Positions 35,015-46,583 of a stretch of DNA of 64,000 bases are shown here, piece by piece (the stretch's first letter is position 1; each line of letters opens with the position of its first letter). The position numbers and the translations under genes are program-made. The DNA is taken from assembly GCA_010093605.1 (NCBI GenBank), contig MU004186.1:2026616-2090615 (forward strand), written 5' to 3'. The notes under the pieces are model-generated. The model did not search any database. It was not told the DNA's origin and saw nothing but the letters and a program-made list of their open reading frames with translations. The stretch is from Lophium mytilinum. Its lineage: Eukaryota; Ascomycota; Dothideomycetes; Mytilinidiales; Mytilinidiaceae.

Positions 35015-36896
35015 ATGAAGAGACCATTCTCCTTCAACCTGACCCCCATTGTGAGTTTCCTCCTGCCCTATCGAGTGGCGCGACGCTCTACAAAACCCAT
35101 CTGACTTTCCCCAGAAGGTGCCCCCAAAGGCGGAGATCAAGGTTGTCAAGAGCTCAAACTCCACAAACTCAATCGCCAGACCTCTGCCCAGACCAGACAG
35201 CTGCTCCCCTCCTCCCTCGCCCTTCATATGCCGCCGCGCCTTGTCCGGCAAGACCGAGGCTCAACTTCGCGCCGCCTGCGCCCTCATCCTCGAAAATTAC
35301 AAGCCTTCTGGACATGTCTTCGAGGATAACGCGAAGCCTAAGCTAGACTTTGACGCTCTGAACCGCTCTATGAGGGAGAAGAAGAGGGATGCTGAAGCCT
35401 TTTCCCGTGCCGTCGATAATCGCGCCCATCTAAGAAGCCTTCCCAAGCCCGAGACCGTTGTCAAAGATCTGTACCCTGGCTCGGGATCAGCACATGCTGG
35501 CACCAAGGCCAACAGCAGTCGTCGAAGAGAAGATCGCCACCCCCATGCCATGGACACCGAGCGAGCGGCCAGAAGAGCTGCAAAGTCTCAGCCATCCGCA
35601 GATCGCCCCAAGACCGCGCCCATGCGCAACACCGTGGATTCTGACGATTCGTCGGATCAGCAAGTGAAGACCCCGCTTACAAGTTCCACGGGATACTTCT
35701 ACAACAATGCCTCGACTGCACCTACGTCAGCGGCTTTTTCATCCTCACCCGGCTCAAAGAGGGACTCTCGGCTCGCCTATCCCAACGACAACGCTGTGGC
35801 GGATACTGACGCTGCTGCTGCCGAGTGGATGAAGCAGGAGCTCGAGAGGCGACGGCAAAATATGCTGTCTTTGGGAGAGCCCCCTGCTTTTAACAACGCG
35901 GTTCGACCCCCAAGTCGAAGCCGGAGTATCAAGGAAGAATTCCGCGAATACATACGACCACTAAGCAGATCTGCTTCCAAAGAATCGATGCGCAGTAACT
36001 CTCTAGTCGCCCAAGAACCTCAACGCAGCTCTGGACACGGTTGGCGCAGTTGGTCTCTGCATCGGAAGACCAGTTTGTCCAGCTTCAAGGATAGCAGACC
36101 AAACAGTTCAGGAGGACGGACCGAAACTTGCTCTGACGAGGCCCCCAAAGTGGAGCTCAATCTCAACAGAGAACTGCCCCCGCTTCCAAGTCTAGACAAA
36201 TGGGAGGACCATGCGGCCGAGTCAGCCAAGGACGAGCAGCATGCTCAAAGATCCAGCACCCACATCGCAAGTCTCATGCTCCCCAAAGTTCGCGGTCATC
36301 AACAACATGACCAGCCTGCTGCAGCCCCCCGCCATAAGCATCGACGAAGTGGCTCGGACTCGCTAGCGCAGACGTTCCCCAGGGATACTACGCTCTATTC
36401 ACCTGCTCAGAACGTCAAGATGCCGAGACCAAAATCTAGCTTACCCAAGAATCGACCGAACCAAAGCAGGTACGACTCGTCGATAACTTTCGACAGCACA
36501 ATGGAACCCACGGAGCCTAGCCGTCACACCACCGAAGAGGCTAGAGCGAGGACACATCGGCATAAGAAGACTGCAAGTAGCGTCTCTCAGATCACGCCCA
36601 GCATGAAAGTCAGTATTGATCAGTACCGCTATGAGCCACCAAACTTCAGCAGAAAGATCAGCATGGACGTTGTCGGCCGGGCCTACAACGAATTTCCCCC
36701 TCATAACGAGAAGGCGGTCTCCAAACCGTCGGGCCATGACAAGATGCAGAAGTTGCGGAAAGCTGTGAGCGGATGGATGCTCAATAAAAAGAAAGACAGG
36801 AAGGAAAATAGGACGGACATATCGGAACAAACTGCCGTCAAGGGCAATCTCACTGGTCGTAGTGAGGCTGCCCATGCGCCGGTTGTAAAATACTGA
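35015..36896 (+). CDS. Conserved-looking fungal hypothetical protein, Ser/Arg-rich, 605 aa, two exons
   Basis: Exons 35015-35050 (36 nt: MKRPFSFNLTPI) and 35115-36896, joined in phase 0 across a 64-nt GTGAGT...CCAG intron. Without the first exon the large frame has no ATG near its start, which supports the model. The only region that looks folded is residues about 50-95 (LSGKTEAQLRAACALILENY ... FDALNRSMREKKRDA). The remainder is low-complexity and basic, with many SRS, RSxS and SPxx sites suggesting phosphorylation. A basic C-terminal segment is GWMLNKKKDRKEN. There is no signal peptide, membrane segment or known domain. The function is unknown. Confidence 0.75.
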
Positions 36897-38420
36897 GAAA
36901 GGTGGTTGGACGTGGGGTGGCAGAAGGCTGCTTATATGGTGTTGTAATGCCTGTTATGCGTTACGAGGTTCATGGCTTTGCATTCCTCCTGACTTGATCG
37001 GGAGTGTAGGTTGGTGATGTAATTAATAGCATAGAATGCTTCTTCTTTCTACTTTCACGAGCGTACTTTTAGAGACAACGGGTCGTGCGCTGGGCGCTTA
37101 ATTTTAATACCCTGTTCCTTTGTAATAACCAGAAAAAAACGTATCTTTCGGCTTTTCATGCTAGTATATTATCGTTATACCGAGTTTTGGGCCAAATGGT
37201 GGACAGTTGATTTCGGATAGAGGGCGTGCCAAGCCTCGTCAGTTGCTCTTTCCTACCTATTTCACCTTTTAGCACCGCGTTCCCCGGCTCGTCCATTATC
37301 ATCTCATCTAGTATCCCAACCTAAGATATTGCTATAGCCAGGTAGAGTGACGACTGCAGCAATTGTGACAGTCTACATAGGAACTGTAGGTACGTACATA
37401 TCGGACATTTGGGGCGCCTCTTAGTGATCATCGATTAGATAATTGACCAAAGGGCCTCACCTAGAGTTTCGCACCACTTACAGGCCTGCTCCAACTATAC
37501 CTGATCTCTAGAACGTTTTTTCTCAAAAAAGCAAATTAGCAAAAAGAATCTCTCCATCCTCGCGGGTCGAACTTCGGCTTGACGAGGGTCCCAAAAAGAA
37601 ATTCAAGGAGCAAAAGTTCGCCGGGCAGGGCCCTACGCTACATCTTTGTCGTGTGGAATGGCGCTCTACAGACCCAGGCTGGATTCCAACCCAGCCACGG
37701 GGGCGACTTACTGGTCGACTTGGGGGTCGGCCTGAGTCTCGGAAGACTCAGACGGACCAACCAGGCCACCGATTGCGCTATGGAGTGCCAAGAAATTTTT
37801 GCAAATATATAATAAGGTAGGGTGTGATAAGTTACTTTCACTTGCTAAATCACACTCACATGCAAATTACGGTCACTTGCTAATTATGCTTACCTGCTGA
37901 TCACATTTACCTGCTGAATCCCGATCACCTCCTCCATCACGTTCATCTAAGGTGCTCCAAATGTTCCGATAGTTTGCCAGGCCTTGACATGCTTTCAACA
38001 CCTTTGCCGTAGAGGACAATCCTCGAGAAAAAGCTCCAAGCTACTAAACGGTGGATGGCGGGTAAGAGGTCCTACTAGATGTGTTGCGCAAAGAGCTGCT
38101 TCTCACTCGCCCGTTCAAGCTCAAATTGAGGCAAGGTAATGTTTCTACATTTTCATCGTGCAGCCTCCGTCTCACGTCCTCAAACATTGTAGGATCCAAA
38201 ACACGAGCTACCCATCCTCAATGCATCAACATGTGCCAACAACATCACCTCCAAATGCTACTCCTACTACCGACCACTGCTACCGCCACAGCCTCCACAC
38301 CTTCTACCGCCCTGCTCCATCTCTCTTAGCCGTCCAGCTCCCTCCGTACACTCCCATCAACCTCGCCCCGCCTCCGCCAACCCGCTCTCCCTCACCCTCA
38401 CCACCACCACGGCAGCCCTA
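36897..38420. other. Intergenic region with a short degenerate repeat
   Basis: AT-rich 3' flank, then a GC-richer patch (37575-37800) with a small perfect hairpin (GAGTCTCGGAAGACTC near 37735). A degenerate tandem repeat follows at 37842-37955. The last 200 bp are a C-rich promoter/leader for the gene at 38421. No gene is supported. Confidence 0.5.
37842..37955. repeat. Degenerate 17-bp tandem repeat, about six to seven units
   Basis: Successive units share TCACTTGCTAATT-like sequence: TTTCACTTGCTAAATC, ACTCACATGCAAATT, GGTCACTTGCTAATT, GCTTACCTGCTGATC, TTTACCTGCTGAATC and GATCACCTCCTCCATC. The spacing is about 17 bp. The drift between units shows it is old. The role is unknown. It lies upstream of the gene at 38421 and could contain transcription-factor sites or be neutral. 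Confidence 0.6.
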
Positions 38421-40433
38421 ATGTGCAAGATCCTAAGCTACACGCACTCCTGCGGCCATTCGGCCCGCTACCTCCTCTCGCGCTGCCGCGGCACCTACCA
38501 CAAACCCAAACGCCGCGTCGCCTTCAGCAAAGTCGCGTGCCTAGCCGTCGACTACCTCACTATCACATCGCGTGACCCGTGCGGGCCATGTCAGAACGCG
38601 CGGTTCGAGAGCGAGTGGCAAGGCCGCCTGGAGGCCGGGCGGGCGCTGCTGCGCGAGCTCGACAGCCGCGGGCTGGACGAGAACCGTGTTGCGGAGGGGC
38701 GGATGGCGGAGCTGGAGGAGCAGTATCTGGTCGAAGCGTGGACGAGTCGTCTGAGGTTCCCGCCGATGGGGAAGCCGGGGTATGAGAAGCCGGGTATTCA
38801 TCCGAGGGTCGGGGGCAGGTCGCCGTTGAGATGGGAGCTGATGCCAGAGGATGTGGAGATTCAGGTCGAGGAGGTAGACGGGGAGCCATTGAAGAGGTTT
38901 GGCGGCACGTTTCAGGCCTTTTTCGAGGACCTGTATGGGATGTGGGGGCCAGAGATTGACGAGATGGCGGCAACAGGGGTACAGCAGAGTGAACAGGTTG
39001 AGGAGGAGCCCGCTGATTCTGCTCTAGCTTCTTCATGGAATCCAAATTGGGAAGATTGGAGTGGAGAAGGCGACGAGGGCAATGCGGAGGCCTGGAATGA
39101 TGCTAGCCTGGACTCAGTGGGCCCGGAGACGCCGATAGAAGAAGGGGAGGAGCCCGATGATCTCTGGGAGCGGTCCCCTACTCCCACTCCGTTGGACCAG
39201 GAATCAATTGGCCAGCTAGAGTTAGAGTCGACATCAGATGCTCTCTGCTTCTACAACTACGTCCCGCCGACGTTCAAGGTAGACTCGCTCAAGGAACAGA
39301 TCACACTCAAGGACAATGCCGCCAAAGCTAAAGCTCCTGAACCCCAGCCGGACCCGGATTGGGACTCAACGAACGGAGAGCCCAAGCGATATGTGAGCTT
39401 ACTAGGCCATCTCAAACAATACGAAAAGAGGGAGCTATCACCAGAGACAGAGCCTGATTTAGAACCGGATACAGAGACAGAACCAGAAGAGAGCGACACG
39501 CTCTCAAACAGTGTGTCACTGAAGTTGGACGCATATGATTATGCGGAAGAACCAGTGGCGGCTATCAATGCTGAGACTAACGGATTCTTCAGCAAGACGA
39601 TCAGCTACGAGAATGGCATTATTCCGCGCAGCTTCAGGACCAACGATACATTCGAGGACAGCAGCAGCAAAACGTTCAGCCACGAAAACGGCAAGAATCC
39701 ACACGCTTCTCAAGCCAACGGCTTACATGAAGACGACACCTCCAGCTACCCAGCCATCCACAAAAACAACACCAGTCCCCCCAAACCCACTTCCAACGGC
39801 GTACTCCACGACAACATCTCCAGCAAAACCCCCGAGGACGCCAACAGCGCCGCACAGCATCTGTCCCAAACCAGCCACCCGCTAGATGACAACATCTCCA
39901 CAGCCGCCCCACCAACATATATCTATCCCCCTCCTCCCCCTTCCCTCTCCGCGCCAGCGCCACAGCTCGATACCCCCCTCCCCTCCGAATCCATTACCCC
40001 CTCCGCCACCACCCGCACCGCGGCCGCGCAGCCCCCGACCGGCTCCCTCGCTTGCAAACATCCACCGACTGCCTTCGCCTACGCTGTGCGCTACAACCTG
40101 TCGCCCGCCGCCTTCCTCGCCGAGCGGCGGAGGCAGATGGTGGTTTTGGAGATGAATGTGAATGGGGCGTCGAGTCTGGAAGCGCCGAGGGCGGAGGGGA
40201 AGAGGGGGAAGGGTGCGAAGATTGGAGGGGAGGGGAGGGGGAAGAGGGTTGTGGAGGAGAGAGGGGAAAGGGGTATGGAGGCTGTTGATATGGGAGTGGG
40301 GATGGGGAAGGCTGGCGATGAGGAACAGCAGTTTGAAGGTGCTGATATGGGGAGGGAGAGGGAGAGGGATGAGGAGAGCGAGAAGCAGAAGAGGCGGGCG
40401 GGGAGGTTGGATTTGAGGGATGTGCAGTGGTAG
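38421..40433 (+). CDS. Hypothetical protein with Cys/His-rich N-terminus, 670 aa
   Basis: A single-exon frame from ATG 38421. The first 60 residues, MCKILSYTHSCGHSA ... CRGTYHKPKRR ... CGPC, are rich in Cys and His and could bind zinc. Similar leaders open many fungal hypothetical proteins. Residues 60-180 look folded (helical, ending FQAFFEDLYGMWG). From 190 on it is acidic low-complexity, with a degenerate repeat around residues 390-490 (SKTFSHENG, SSYPAIHKNN, SSKTPED units). A Pro-rich stretch (YIYPPPPPSLSAP) and a Gly/Arg/Glu-rich tail follow. There is no signal peptide. I recognise no named family. Confidence 0.65.
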   Translation: MCKILSYTHSCGHSARYLLSRCRGTYHKPKRRVAFSKVACLAVDYLTITSRDPCGPCQNARFESEWQGRLEAGRALLRELDSRGLDENRVAEGRMAELEEQYLVEAWTSRLRFPPMGKPGYEKPGIHPRVGGRSPLRWELMPEDVEIQVEEVDGEPLKRFGGTFQAFFEDLYGMWGPEIDEMAATGVQQSEQVEEEPADSALASSWNPNWEDWSGEGDEGNAEAWNDASLDSVGPETPIEEGEEPDDLWERSPTPTPLDQESIGQLELESTSDALCFYNYVPPTFKVDSLKEQITLKDNAAKAKAPEPQPDPDWDSTNGEPKRYVSLLGHLKQYEKRELSPETEPDLEPDTETEPEESDTLSNSVSLKLDAYDYAEEPVAAINAETNGFFSKTISYENGIIPRSFRTNDTFEDSSSKTFSHENGKNPHASQANGLHEDDTSSYPAIHKNNTSPPKPTSNGVLHDNISSKTPEDANSAAQHLSQTSHPLDDNISTAAPPTYIYPPPPPSLSAPAPQLDTPLPSESITPSATTRTAAAQPPTGSLACKHPPTAFAYAVRYNLSPAAFLAERRRQMVVLEMNVNGASSLEAPRAEGKRGKGAKIGGEGRGKRVVEERGERGMEAVDMGVGMGKAGDEEQQFEGADMGRERERDEESEKQKRRAGRLDLRDVQW

Positions 40434-41010
40434 GTGCGTGTGCGTCTGAGCCGGCTATGGGAAAGGGTGGGGTTTGGTATTGGGTAGGGAGGCGGGTCTG
40501 GAGAGCGGAGCAGAGCTACTCTGAAATTGGGTTCCTGATTTGGAAGAAAGGATTGGTGCTGATACTGGGTTTTCTCTTTGGTTTGTTGGATGATGGTTTG
40601 GGTACACTCTAAGAGAAAGGGCCAAATTTGGATCGAGCTTTTCCTGATTCAGTCCTCAAAGTTCTCATTGTAGGATAAATGATACAGGGTATTCGAGCTA
40701 GGTCTCATTAGTCTAGTCCTCAAAAGTTTTCACAGTCTCTGCGTGCAAGTAAGAAGAATCGAGCTGACTAAGGGTTATTTTTGACTGTCGTTTTCACTTC
40801 TACCTTGAGTTCGAGAGTGTCCTTCAAGAAGGCCTAAATCGCGTCCTTGTAGAACTCAAATCAACACCGGGCGCCCTCCCAACTACCTCTAGCACGAGAG
40901 TCCCACTGAGGTCGAGGGACTGATTCTTCGTTTGCATGTGATACCAAAAACGCCGCACCCATGCCCACCAATGCCATCGCTGAAAGGGACACCGACCGAT
41001 CTTCGTGCTC
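40434..41010. other. Convergent intergenic region
   Basis: Between the stops of the hypothetical gene (+) and CSN6 (-). It is 3' UTR-like with short T-rich runs and no gene. Confidence 0.55.
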
Positions 41011-42452
41011 TCAATGGTAGTTCCCCGGGCGCTCCCGCAGCGTCCGCCCGCCACTCCCACCGCCCATCACGGTGTCGAAGTACTGGCCGCCCCCTTCATC
41101 CAGTCCCAGCTGCGAGCCTCCCATGCCCATACTACCCATGCTCATCCCCATCATCAGACCCTTCTTTCCTTGAAACCGCGCTGAATCTACGATATTGAAC
41201 TTGCGCCCTACTTCCTTAGCTGACTGCACGGAGCCGGCGATGGACGCGAGCAGCGCGACGAGCTGGACGTCTGACTGCTCCTCTTGAGTCTCGCGAGCGA
41301 AGGCGGCGGAGTCTGGGGGCGCGAGGATAGGGATCCGGGCGAGGAGGGCGGAGATGGAGCGGAGGATGGGGTGGTTTAGAGGGAGTGCGGTGGTGGGGTC
41401 GGCGGGGGGGTTGGTGAAAGGCAGAGAGGGGTCGGAGAGGTAAGAGGGTGGGAGGGACGCCAGGTAGCGGCGGAGGAGGGTGATGCGTGTAGAGAGCATT
41501 TTTATGGCGTTGGATTTTGCGATTAGGGAGGAGAGGACTAAAGGTAATTAGTCAGTTAGGGGTAAATTGGGTGAGTAGAGGGGTCGACGTACTCTCTTCG
41601 TCTTCGGCGGTCAGGACGGTCGATTCGTCGATGACGCCTTCGGCTTTTGAGGGCTCTTTTGCTTTGCCTTTGCCCTTCTTGCTGCTGTCTTCTGAGGCCT
41701 CGGGGACAGATTTCGAGGATGAGGCTTTGGGTTTTGTGCCTTCTACGGCTGTTGCGTTACCGCCGCCTCGCGCGACGAAGTCCACACTGATCATCTCTGC
41801 CTCGCCTGTCTCGACTGTGTATACCAGCTCCCGGAACTTGACTGGCTTGCCCGTGGGCGCGCCATCAATGTCCATGGCCTTGTCATTTGGAATGACAGGC
41901 CCGGTCTCACTGATGCTCTCATAGAGGGTCAGAGGTAGCTTCCCGCCGGCCTTGACTTCCGCAACAGCGTCCTCGGGGTGGAAGAGTAGCAGGATTGGGG
42001 AGTCATTATGCAGCTCTTGTATCCGCGTGTGGATTGGGAGCATGTGGGATTGGGGTCCGGTGGAGGGGCCTAGGGTGAACCAGCCGACCAGGTCGAGTGC
42101 GGGTACTTTGTGGACGTCCTTGTCTATAGCAAGATTAGCTCTACTGCTCCAAGCTTAAGATGTCAAGATACTTACACTGCTCTAGCCGGCTAGCGAACCA
42201 TACATCGTCAAGCACAGCTTCGCCGGCGTCGTTCTGATTGAGCTTCGCTTGGAAGGCTACTTCCATTGTGATTTCCTGTCCATTTTGCTGTCCAAGGATG
42301 GCGCCAACTACAGGTCCTGGTAGCCGGCGTAGAGTGTGTCGGGTTAAGGAGTCTGTGATTGTGAGCAGGACAAGTGGATGCAGTTGTACCACTGGGCTGG
42401 TGTCCGATGCGCGCGCCGTGGATAATAGTGGGTTTGGTGGTCCTGCTGCCAT
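41011..42452 (-). CDS. csnF: COP9 signalosome subunit 6 (CSN6/CsnF), 444 aa, three exons
   Basis: Exons 42176-42452, 41593-42123 and 41011-41537 (introns 52 and 55 nt). The MPN domain opens with VVQLHPLVLLTITDSLTRH and GPVVGAILGQQNG, then VPALDLVGWFTLGPSTGP, matching CSN6 (ALHPLVILNISDH, VIGALIGKQEG, ELEFLGWYTTGG). The JAMM metal-binding residues are absent, as in all CSN6, which is a structural partner of the catalytic CSN5. The complex removes NEDD8 from cullins and in filamentous fungi controls development and secondary metabolism. The C-terminal half has IAKSNAIKMLSTRITLLRRYL, equivalent to the helical CSN6 tail. Two insertions are fungal low complexity: an acidic/Lys-rich linker (about residues 230-270) and a Gly/Met-rich C-terminus. 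Confidence 0.92.
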
Positions 42453-43310
42453 GGTGGAGCTTTGAGAGAGAAAGACGAACGTGAGGAGAGAACAGAGAGC
42501 AAAAGGAAAATGAGGCAGCCTGGTGGAGAGAGCTGGGAGCTTTTGATAGAGAGCAATGTGGGGTGGGAGAGCTGCCTAAGATCACACGTGACGTGACGGC
42601 GGCTATACTTATTCCCGGTCCATTGCTTGGCGGCGAATTTACGATTTGTCCAGCCTCGATCACTGTTTCACCAACAGCTCAGCAACGACACCCCTTATCT
42701 TCAAGTTGAAAGTTGGCACTAGGGCGTGATTTGCACGATGCGGAAGTGCTTTAACGGAGTCTTTCAGGAAGAGGCTTGTCTATACCACTAACCTAAAGGT
42801 GGTGCATATGACTCTACACTCGTCAACCGACTGACGGCCGCCACAAAATGCCGGAAGAGGAATTACGCATCTTATTTAGCCGCCGCCGAGTAATGATATT
42901 GTCGCAACATTGAGCTCTCCTATGTACTTCAACCTCTTCGCCCTCACAAGGGCATTTCATCACTGAAACATCCGTCAGCATAGTCATTCACAATAGTAGG
43001 TGTGTGCAGGTAAGATCTAGCGTCTAACGCATTCTAACGGCCTTCAAACGCGTACTACGATGCTTTATGTCAAATCTCTCTATCAATCGAAATTCAGAGA
43101 TTATCTAGCTATGGCATTATAGCTAAGACCACCACTCTAGTCCTTAACCCCTCAAGGTTGTGCTGTCCAAGCCCGTTCTTTTAGCAAATCCAACGCCAGT
43201 CCAATCACTTGCCAGCGACTTTACAACGCTTCTTCATCTATTTCAGCAAAGGACATCCTGACGCCATGATCCGGACGAGCACATAATCGCATCGCTATCT
43301 AGGGTATTGT
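42453..43310. other. Intergenic region
   Basis: Promoter of CSN6 (reading left) and 3' flank of the sorbitol dehydrogenase-like gene. It is AT-richer in the right half. No gene or repeat is recognised. Confidence 0.55.
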
Positions 43311-44694
43311 TCATGTCTCCACGATGATCTTAATTACGAGATTCCCATCCTTGTCCATGGTTTTTCCTGCGAGCTCGAACGCTTCCTTTGCGGCAGCAAG
43401 TCCCTTGAAACGATGTGTTACCATATTGTCGAGACTTGGAAGAACGCCGGAGGACAGTATCTTGATACCAGTGGGGTAGGTATTTGCATATCGAAAGATG
43501 CCGATGATGTCAATCTCCCTCAGATGAGACGCAGACATAGGCAGCGTCTGGATGGGAGTACCCATACCAACCATGATCAACCTACCGCCAGGTCTTGTGC
43601 TCTAAGCGATAATTAGTCGTGAAAGGTGTATAGCTCTCTCAACATGACGTACATAAAGGCCAGACTGCATGCATATCTCCTTTCCAGTACAGTCGAATGT
43701 CACATCTGCTCCCTCAAAGTCTGGCTCATCGGCACATGCAATCTCGACAATGTCAGACGCAAGATCTTTAGCAGCAGCAAGCTTTTCGGCAGTCTCAGTC
43801 AGGTGGTGACGTGGTGTCACAGTGTACCCTTTTGTTGCAAAGCCGTTCTGCAATGCGTAGCTGACCCTGCCAGCATCGATGTCTGCAATCAGAACAGTAG
43901 TGGCTCCTGACATCTTGGCCATTGCTGCAACGAGAAGACCAACGGTGCCAGCGCCGAAGACGATAGCAGTGTCACCTTGCTCTATGGCGGCTCTCCGGGT
44001 TGCATGGATGGCGACCGAGAGGGGTTCGAGAAGGGCCGCAGCATCCATCGAAACGTGAGATGGAATCCTAGGCGACGTTAGCACCGGCCAGACTCTTTCT
44101 TTGGTCTCATGCAAGACATACTTGTGACACCATTTTGCAGGGTGGTTGATACGTTCTTGGAGCGTGCCTTGAAAGTGAGGGACAGACTTGGCGCTACTCC
44201 TGAACTGCATGCCGGGGCAAAGGTTATATCGACCTCGCTGACACGACCGACAGCTATCACAAGGCACGCCCACCTCCAACGCAACTCGTTCGCCAATCTG
44301 GAAGCCAGAAACCGCCTCGCCGACGGCAACGACGACGCCAGAAGATTCATGTCCCAGTGACAGCGGTGCTACAGCTTGCAAATCTCCGTTACGAAATTTG
44401 CTGTAGTACGAAACATCGCTGCCACACACGCCGGTAGCCTTGATAGCTACCTGGAGTTCGTGTGGGGCAGGGTCTGATATGCTTCTTGTTTCCTAAAGGA
44501 ACATTAAACCCCATTACACAAGCAACAAACACCCCCACGAAGGATTGAGGGCTAAAGGCTTGGGGCAAAAGCGAAATGGGATATCTTACAAGCCGCAAGT
44601 CCCTGGGCCCATGCAAAACTGACGCTTGGATGGAGGATTTGCCGTAGTGCTTGACTGGGATAGGATAGATATCCGCCAATGCTGAAGGAGCCAT
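43311..44694 (-). CDS. Zinc-dependent sorbitol/xylitol dehydrogenase-like MDR enzyme, 393 aa, four exons
   Basis: Exons 44590-44694, 44122-44492, 43653-44067 and 43311-43601, with introns of 97, 54 and 51 nt. Catalytic-zinc residues are Cys58 (GVCGSD) and His83-Glu84 (LGHESSG). The structural-zinc cysteines are 113, 116, 119 and 127 (PCDSCRSCQRGRYNLC). The Rossmann motif VFGAGTVGLLVAA is followed by an acidic residue in ADIDAGR, which favours NAD+ over NADP+. The C-terminal half has the family block GGRLIMVGMG. It probably oxidises sugar alcohols such as sorbitol or xylitol to the ketose. Exact substrate cannot be read, since L-arabinitol and xylitol dehydrogenases look alike. No peroxisomal signal is seen (ends IIVET). 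Confidence 0.92.
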
Positions 44695-46583
44695 GACTAA
44701 AGAGGATGAAGGTAGTATTTCAACGGCCTAGATGCGGGAGGAAGGTGGTTGTCTCGTAACCCCACGAGAGCGTGGAGGCGTAGTTATAGAATGTCGGTCT
44801 GATAGTAAGATCACCGCAAGAGCCCATGCTGGCTCCTGTCTCTGGATCGTGCATCGGAGAGATAGTGGAAGTCCATGTACGTACGAGCGCCCACGTCATT
44901 AGCTGGGCGAATCATTCTCGAATTGTTCTCCCGTAGGGCAGGGATCAACTGGATGCTCGCGTAGCCTTTGCTTTTTCCCGTTACGCTGTATATAAAAGTG
45001 GCTAGAGGCCCGCTACTTCACTTCTACCGGATCAGCACCTTAGCCCTCCGAGGACCACAACACTCATTATCTCGTTGGCTGTCTTGCGCTACTGTTGCTG
45101 TCTATCAGCAGTACTAATGAAACAGCGATAAGGCAGCGTCGAGAGGCGTGTAGTAGGCCCATTATTTCGCCAACCTTCAGCCTGATATGCAGCCGACCAT
45201 CACCACACGAAACGTTGGCCTCTACACGCACCTGAGTGGTGCTTCGACAAGCGGCCAGAATAGAGGCCATGGACAATGCTAGCTATCTGCCGTTCCATGG
45301 ATGCAATCTTGCAGAGCATGGCGACAGGCAGCGGAATGTCTCAAAAACAGCGCTCTGGCGCAGCTCTGTACCATGGATTGACTTCATTGCCAGGGATTCC
45401 CGATATGCTGGGACATCGTTCAAGTCGAGCTTATCAGACGTTCAGCGCCAGTAGATGCCGCGATCCCGGTAGTCCTCCACCAACGAACCCGGTTCAGAAT
45501 GCTACTCATGCAGCGGCAGACCGGGCCAGTTCCGGGAATCTCTGGCGCGCGACGGGGAAGCGCCTCGTGGTGTGCGGCGGCGAGGAGGGATTATGAGTAA
45601 GTCCACCGCAGAAAGCCTTCCTATTGAGCAGAATGCCTTTCCCCGGCAACCTCAAGAGTGTCAATGCAAATTACTAACAGCGCCGCCGCTGATAAGCACA
45701 TGGAGTTTTATATTGCTGGTTTGCCCATTTCATCACGACATGGCACCAGTGTCCACAGTACGGACAGTCTCCAACGTTTTCTCCCGACACTTATGCAGGT
45801 GTCGATGCTTCTAGCAAGCGGTGTGAGCACCACTCGCACAGGGCGAGCAGCTCAGTTATACCCGGTCGAACAGACTCGCAACCTCGTGGAAGGAACTGCC
45901 GTACGCCGGCTTCCAGGGACGAGAAGCGGAGTATGGGCTCCGGCATGTTCTTGGAGTATGCTTCGACGACGGTTCTAGTTCGAAGTGTATCTTTCTGGGT
46001 GCTAACAGCGGTCCATCCTGGCCAAATCAACGCTATAATGGAGGTACAGGCTTGTTTTTCATCTGAAGGTCTCCAGCACGAAATACTAGGTATACCTGAC
46101 AGGTCTACCCGGCGCAGAACCCGGTGGTAAGGTTGCGATTTACAAGCACTTGCTAATACTATTGGCTGCCACACGCTGGGATCACGCTCTCTTTCACCGT
46201 TTCTTGTCGCAGTTTTCATTGCATATGTCGAATCGCTGCGCAGACAGCGGCGGAACGTCTTTGGCACTTCATACGTTCCAACACTCTTTATCAACTACGG
46301 TCTTGTTTCCTCATCATTGTTGACAGGGGCAAGAAAAAATCAAAGCCAATCTCACACCACGTGTGGACATGCATGTCCTTTCGAAGTCTGGGTTTTGGCT
46401 TTGCATACGCTTCCTAGAGTGCCGACCCCGATATCGCAGACCAAGACCAGGCCCTGCCCTGAGCCGCAGTCTCTGTTATACGTAGCCACGATTGTGCCAG
46501 AGGAAATCCTCCACATCGCTTGGGATGCCAGAACCCGTAGCTAGGACCATACCGACCTAAATCTGAGACCTGATCAACGCGGC
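44695..46583. other. Long intergenic region, possibly with a decayed gene
   Basis: Nearly 1.9 kb without a supportable gene. There are several overlapping frames of 70-170 codons on both strands and splice-like signals (GTAAGT at 45597, TACTAAC near 45673). No conserved domain emerged in any splice combination I tried. It may be a degenerate gene or long promoter/leader sequence. Confidence 0.4.

Noticed and set aside
45791-46294. 167-codon minus frame in the 1.9-kb gap
   Set aside because: No recognisable motif, and opposing frames of similar length cover the same DNA. Not enough to call a gene.
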